DNA from: Planctomycetaceae bacterium | GTDB lineage: Bacteria; Planctomycetota; Planctomycetia; Pirellulales; Pirellulaceae | NCBI GenBank assembly: GCA_024642205.1 | Contig: JAHEBQ010000045.1 | Coordinates: 1 to 35,176, forward strand | DNA: 35,176 bases | Reading direction: 5' to 3' | In this document: positions 31,565 to 35,176 of the stretch, in pieces | Position numbering within the stretch: the stretch's first letter is position 1 | Layout of the letters: each line of letters opens with the position of its first letter | Translations under genes and position numbers: made by a program | Notes under the pieces: model-generated | The model's database searches: none | Told to the model about the DNA's origin: nothing | What the model saw: the letters and a program-made list of their open reading frames with translations, nothing else

Positions 31565-34321
31565 ATGAAACGCACTTCTGTCGCAACCTTGTTGTTGTTG
31601 TATTCTTTTCTGCCTCCATCTCTTGTTGGGCAGGATAATGACACGCATCCGATCGTTCCAGGCTTTGAACGATTTTTGCAGGTCGAAGAAATCACGGACG
31701 CCGAGCGGGGGATGCTGTTACTCAATGAATTGAACTGTGCGTCGTGTCATCGGTCCGTTTCTTCGTGGAGCGTCCCACCCAAACAGGCACCGATCCTGAC
31801 CGACGTCGGCTCGCGGATCTTGCCGGAATATTTCGAGGCGTTCCTGCTGGACCCTCACGCGGTCAAACCGGGTACCACAATGCCGAGACTACTGGGCGAC
31901 AAGTCGGCGGCCGACCGGAAAAAAATCGCCGAGTCGATCGCCCACTTTCTGGCTTCCACGGGCCAGGCGGTCAAACAAAACTCGAGCGCTTCTTTTGTTA
32001 CCGACGGCGAGCGGTTGTTCCACTCAATCGGCTGCGTTGCCTGCCATGACCCGCAAAACGTAGACGTGAAAATCGCGACTTCGATTCCACTGAACGGACT
32101 GGAGAACAAATACGCATTGCCTGGTCTGACAGAATTCATATCCAATCCGCTGCACGCTCGCCCGTCGGGGCGGATGCCGCAGTTTAATCTCACGGGAACC
32201 GAGGCCCAGAGCCTCGCGGCCTATCTCCTGCGCAACGTTGTCGTCGAAGCGAAAATCAATTTTGCCTATTACGAGGGTAAATGGGAAAAACTCCCGGCGT
32301 TTGCGGAACTCACGCCGTCCACCACCGGTATTGCGAGCGGTTTCGACGTGCACGTCGGCCCCAAAAATGACAGCTTCGGAATTGTCTTTACCGGTTACTG
32401 GCAAACAGAAAAAAACGCGAAATACCGATTTCGAATCAGTTCCGATGACGGGTCACGGCTGTTCATTGATGGCCGGTCGGTGGTCGTCAACGACGGTGTC
32501 CACCCGGTTGTGTCCGTCGAAAACGAACACCAGCTTTCCGCCGGCGTGCACGAGGTTCGTGTTGAGTTCTTCGAGAATCAAGGGGGAGAGGAACTGAGCG
32601 TCGAGGTCTTTGGTGGAGGCCTGGAAGGTGTCGGACTGGAATCGTTGATGCGAACCACGAAGGAAGAGGCCGTCAAGAAAGATGCCAACGCGTTTGTGCT
32701 CGATCTCGAAAAAGCCAAATTGGGCCAGCAATACTTTCAGTCGGTCGGTTGCGCGTCGTGTCATGAAATGAAAATCGATGGCCAAAACCTTGATTCAACT
32801 CTGGCCGCCCAACAACCAATGTCCGACCTGACGCTGACCGACGGATGCTTGTCCGGCGCAGCGAATTCGCCATCCTTCCGACTCAACCAACATCAGGCGA
32901 CAAGTATCGTGACGGCCCTCGGTGAACTGAAAAATTCGAAAGCGATTCCCGTCGACGCGGAGCAGAGAATTCATGAAAAACTGTTGACGCTCAATTGCTA
33001 TGCCTGTCACAACCGGGAAATGTCCGACCGTTCCATTCGCGGAGGCGTCGTCGACATGCGTGGCGAATCCCGGGAAATCTACGGGCGGAAGAACTGGTTC
33101 ACCGGCACCCAGATCGAAATGGGAGACGAAGGCCAGCATCCACCGGCACTGAAAACGATCGGGGCAAAACTGAAGCGCCAGTGGCTGGACCACGTCCTGA
33201 TCGACAGCGCCAACGATCGGCCGTACATGTTGACACGCATGCCCAGGTTTGGCGAAAAAAACCTGGGGCCGCTGGCCGAGGAACTGGTCGCTTTCGACCA
33301 CCTCAAGGAGGTCCCGGAAGTGGTACAGACCGAGGACGAACGGACCGTCAAAGCGCACGGGCGATTCTTCGCCGGCGAGGATGCCCTGTCCTGCATCAAG
33401 TGTCACAACTTCGGAAAATATCCGGCCACGGGGGTCCAAGCGATTGATCTCACGACGATGACCCGGCGATTGAACCCGGACTGGTTTCGCGTGTACATGC
33501 TCAAGCCGTCGAATTTCCGTCGCGGTACCCGGATGCCTGAATCATGGCCTGGCGGCACGTCTTATTACCCCGACATACTCGACGGTGATACGCAGAAACA
33601 GATCGATTCGATTTGGGTCTATCTTTCTGATGGAGAAACGGCAGCCAAGCCCAGGGGATTGGTGCGGTCCAAGATGGAATTGAAAGCCGTCGAGACTCCA
33701 AAGATCTATCGTAACTTTATTGAGAACGCAGGCCCCCGCGCCATTGGCGTGGGTTATCCCGAACAAGTCAATCTTGCGTTCGATGCGGAACTGTGTCGCC
33801 TGGCGATGGTTTGGCAAGAGAATTTCATCGACGCGTCCCGGCATTGGACAGGACGCGGACAGGGATTCGAACCTCCACTGGGTGAGAACATCCTGGCACT
33901 TCCAGATTTCGTTGTGTTTTCAACGAGCCAGGACCCTGAGCGCTGGTCTAAAAACAAACCTGGGAATCGACCCAGATTCAAAGGTTACCGATTCGATCAG
34001 GACCGGCGTCCCATTTTCGTTTACCAACTCGGTGACGTCACGATCGAAGATCAACCCATCCCCTACATGAAAGACGGCCGTCCCCTGTTAAAACGAAAAT
34101 TCAAGATCGTGTCAACCAATACGAAAAAGCTGTACTACCTGGCCGCCAGCGGAAAGGCTGTAGAGATCACCGACAACATGGCACAGATCAACGGTCGACT
34201 GAAAACCGGCTTTCCCAGCTCCGATCAAGTAGAAACAGGAAGCGACGAAAACGGAAACGTCATCATTACAATTGACTTATCCCGGGGTTCCGTGGAACTG
34301 GAACAGATCTATGACTGGTAA
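31565..34321 (+). CDS. Multi-haem cytochrome c with internal PA14 domain
   Basis: 918 residues with a signal peptide (SVATLLLLYSFLPPSLVGQ). Five CxxCH haem c motifs are present: CASCH (58-62), CVACH (157-161), CASCH (396-400), CYACH (478-482) and CIKCH (610-614). Between the second and third lies a PA14 domain (about 230-355), with YRFRISSDDGSRLFIDGRSV and the closing SAGVHEVRVEFFENQGGEEL. PA14 is a carbohydrate-binding beta-barrel in many enzymes. TTMPRL, GRMPQF, TRMPRF and TRMPES supply likely Met ligands after haem sites 1, 2, 4 and 5. Residues 690-918 form a further domain I do not recognise. It is probably a periplasmic or surface redox protein that binds sugar. Related fusions are typical of planctomycetes; the electron partner is unknown. 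Confidence 0.9.
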   Translation: MKRTSVATLLLLYSFLPPSLVGQDNDTHPIVPGFERFLQVEEITDAERGMLLLNELNCASCHRSVSSWSVPPKQAPILTDVGSRILPEYFEAFLLDPHAVKPGTTMPRLLGDKSAADRKKIAESIAHFLASTGQAVKQNSSASFVTDGERLFHSIGCVACHDPQNVDVKIATSIPLNGLENKYALPGLTEFISNPLHARPSGRMPQFNLTGTEAQSLAAYLLRNVVVEAKINFAYYEGKWEKLPAFAELTPSTTGIASGFDVHVGPKNDSFGIVFTGYWQTEKNAKYRFRISSDDGSRLFIDGRSVVVNDGVHPVVSVENEHQLSAGVHEVRVEFFENQGGEELSVEVFGGGLEGVGLESLMRTTKEEAVKKDANAFVLDLEKAKLGQQYFQSVGCASCHEMKIDGQNLDSTLAAQQPMSDLTLTDGCLSGAANSPSFRLNQHQATSIVTALGELKNSKAIPVDAEQRIHEKLLTLNCYACHNREMSDRSIRGGVVDMRGESREIYGRKNWFTGTQIEMGDEGQHPPALKTIGAKLKRQWLDHVLIDSANDRPYMLTRMPRFGEKNLGPLAEELVAFDHLKEVPEVVQTEDERTVKAHGRFFAGEDALSCIKCHNFGKYPATGVQAIDLTTMTRRLNPDWFRVYMLKPSNFRRGTRMPESWPGGTSYYPDILDGDTQKQIDSIWVYLSDGETAAKPRGLVRSKMELKAVETPKIYRNFIENAGPRAIGVGYPEQVNLAFDAELCRLAMVWQENFIDASRHWTGRGQGFEPPLGENILALPDFVVFSTSQDPERWSKNKPGNRPRFKGYRFDQDRRPIFVYQLGDVTIEDQPIPYMKDGRPLLKRKFKIVSTNTKKLYYLAASGKAVEITDNMAQINGRLKTGFPSSDQVETGSDENGNVIITIDLSRGSVELEQIYDW

Positions 34322-34325
34322 GAAG

Positions 34326-34401
34326 GTGGCCGTTGTTTGTGGCCGTTGTTTGTGGCCGTTCACTCCGTGAACGTGCGCAATTTCGCGGAGCGAAATGCCA
34401 C
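34326..34401 (-). repeat. REP-pair palindrome, copy G, with two head-side tail units
   Basis: The core 34352-34401 has head GTGGC, hairpin CGTTCAC-TCC-GTGAACG, linker TGCGCA, hairpin ATTTCGC-GGA-GCGAAAT and GCCAC end. It is in reverse orientation relative to copies A, B, D, E and F. Two 13-bp units GTGGCCGTTGTTT (34326-34338 and 34339-34351) precede it, beginning 5 bp after the cytochrome stop codon. Confidence 0.93.
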
Positions 34402-34432
34402 ACTGTAAAAATAATCCACCAGGAGCCTCGAC

Positions 34433-35080
34433 ATGCTTGGTGAAGCATTCGACCCGAAAGCAGAATACACCATTGAAGAAACCTGTCGGCCACATTGGGC
34501 GCAATCCGGTGCAGTCGTGTTTGTTACTTTTCGAACCGCGGATTCGATTCCCGACAGCGTGATCCAACGCTGGGATCAGGAAAAACAGAACTGGTTAACG
34601 AAACGAGGTTTTCCAGGAGCAAAATGGCCCCTTCTGCTGCAAAAAATCCCGGAAACGATGCGAATGGAGTTCAACGCCGAGTTCAATCGTTGTCGCGAAG
34701 ACTACCTGGACTCCTGTCATGGGAAATGTCATTTGAAAAACGTCGAAATTTCAAGCATCGTGGCGGATTCCTTAATGCATTTCGATGGAACCCGTTATCG
34801 CATGGGTGACTTCATTGTCATGCCGAATCATGTGCATCTTTTGTGCGTGTTCAACAATGAAGATCGCATGCGGAAACAGTTCGATTCCTGGCAACATTTT
34901 ACGGCAACACAAATTAACAAACGGATCAATCGACAGGGAAAATTCTGGCAAGGCGATCCATTTGACCATCTTGTTCGAAGCCCAAAGCAGTATGACTATC
35001 TGCGAGACTATATTGCAGACAATCCCAAAAAAGCCAACCTGAAATCCGGCGAGTACCATTACCGCCGGTTTCCGGATTGA
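34433..35080 (+). CDS. REP-associated tyrosine transposase (RAYT, Y1/HUH family)
   Basis: 215 residues. The strand VVFVTFRTADSIPDSV (28-43) is the usual RAYT N-terminal block. IVMPNHVHLLCVF carries the HUH pair (H133 and H135). FWQGDPFDHLVRSPKQYDYL and RDYIADNPKKANL form the C-terminal block, where Y193 in DYIxxNP aligns with the catalytic Tyr115 of the E. coli RAYT (DYIYINP). The gene has one of the best Shine-Dalgarno sites in the window (AGGAG, 34421-34425, seven bases before ATG). RAYTs are single-strand nucleases/transposases that recognise REP hairpins with a 5' GTRG tetranucleotide. The GTGG heads of the eight palindromes here fit that rule, and two of them flank this gene. Confidence 0.92.
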   Translation: MLGEAFDPKAEYTIEETCRPHWAQSGAVVFVTFRTADSIPDSVIQRWDQEKQNWLTKRGFPGAKWPLLLQKIPETMRMEFNAEFNRCREDYLDSCHGKCHLKNVEISSIVADSLMHFDGTRYRMGDFIVMPNHVHLLCVFNNEDRMRKQFDSWQHFTATQINKRINRQGKFWQGDPFDHLVRSPKQYDYLRDYIADNPKKANLKSGEYHYRRFPD

Positions 35081-35098
35081 AAACAACAGTGACCGAAT

Positions 35099-35176
35099 GT
35101 GGCCGTTCACTCCGTGAACGTGCGCTATTTCGCGGAGCGAAATGCCACATACGAAATGCCACATACGAAATGCCAC
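35099..35176 (-). repeat. REP-pair palindrome, copy H, with tail, running to the window edge
   Basis: The core 35099-35148 is identical to copy G except for one linker base (TGCGCT instead of TGCGCA). Two 14-bp direct repeats ATACGAAATGCCAC (35149-35162 and 35163-35176) follow and reach the last base of the window, so more units may lie beyond. Here the tail is on the GCCAC side carrying the A-T stem, opposite to the tail of copy G. Confidence 0.93.

Larger units (their letters stand above)
34326..35176 (+). mobile_element. RAYT-REP unit: transposase gene flanked by two like-oriented REP pairs
   Basis: The RAYT gene (34433-35080) is bracketed by REP copies G (34326-34401) and H (35099-35176). 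Their 50-bp cores are in the same orientation and differ at one base. The other six copies in the window are less similar to these. No target-site duplication or full insertion-sequence ends are visible, and copy H runs to the window edge, so the right boundary is open. The arrangement matches the REP-RAYT units known from other bacteria. Confidence 0.75.

Noticed and set aside
34326..35176. Classical IS200/IS605 insertion sequence
   Set aside because: The enzyme is of the RAYT type (DYIxxNP, VTFRTADS block) with REP pairs on both sides, and no TnpB or IS200-type ends are seen.

Overview
The window looks like chromosomal DNA from a planctomycete of the Pirellulaceae type. This is inferred from gene content, not from a marker gene. 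The signs are two PEP-CTERM secreted proteins, a MoxR/DUF58/BatA-type gene cluster, four different secreted sulfatases within 11 kb, a large multi-haem cytochrome c fused to a PA14 domain, an FG-GAP protein and moderate GC. Few genes have strong Shine-Dalgarno sites. I see no rRNA, tRNA, CRISPR array or phage genes.

Layout. 1-2769: the end of a Gly/Ser/Asp-rich protein, a small PEP-CTERM protein and a PEP-CTERM metalloprotease, all on the plus strand. 2770-3571: a gene-free repeat island. 3572-14055: a minus-strand cluster read as MoxR ATPase, DUF58 protein, WD40 protein, carboxypeptidase-regulatory-like protein, BatA-like membrane protein and VWA membrane protein, probably a cell-envelope system. 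14229-15668: an RpoD-related sigma factor. 16139-19031: a sensor kinase and a sigma-54 response regulator encoded tail to tail. 19542-20642: a secreted alpha/beta hydrolase. 20804-24068: two sulfatase genes on the minus strand, one ending in a VHL-beta-like domain. 24350-27871: nitroreductase, L-serine dehydratase and FG-GAP protein. 27929-31351: two divergent sulfatases. 31565-34321: the PA14/cytochrome c protein. 34433-35080: a REP-associated tyrosine transposase (RAYT).

The most interesting feature is a family of about 50-bp imperfect palindromes, eight copies in 35 kb (A to H), all intergenic. Each is a pair of inverted REP units: a GTGGC head, then a short hairpin with a TCC/TCT loop, then the mirror image ending in GCCAC. 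Stem bases change in compensating pairs between copies. Most copies carry a tail of short direct repeats (13, 14, 19 or about 21 bp) that begin like the adjacent REP arm and then diverge, so each locus seems to have amplified its own end. Two nearly identical copies in the same orientation flank the RAYT gene, the likely enzyme for the family. One copy lies inside the MoxR operon and one ends 16 nt before a sulfatase start codon.

Sulfatases, hydrolase, FG-GAP protein and cytochrome fit the polysaccharide-degrading, surface-protein-rich life of these bacteria. No formylglycine-generating enzyme or exosortase is in the window, so both must be supplied from elsewhere in the genome.
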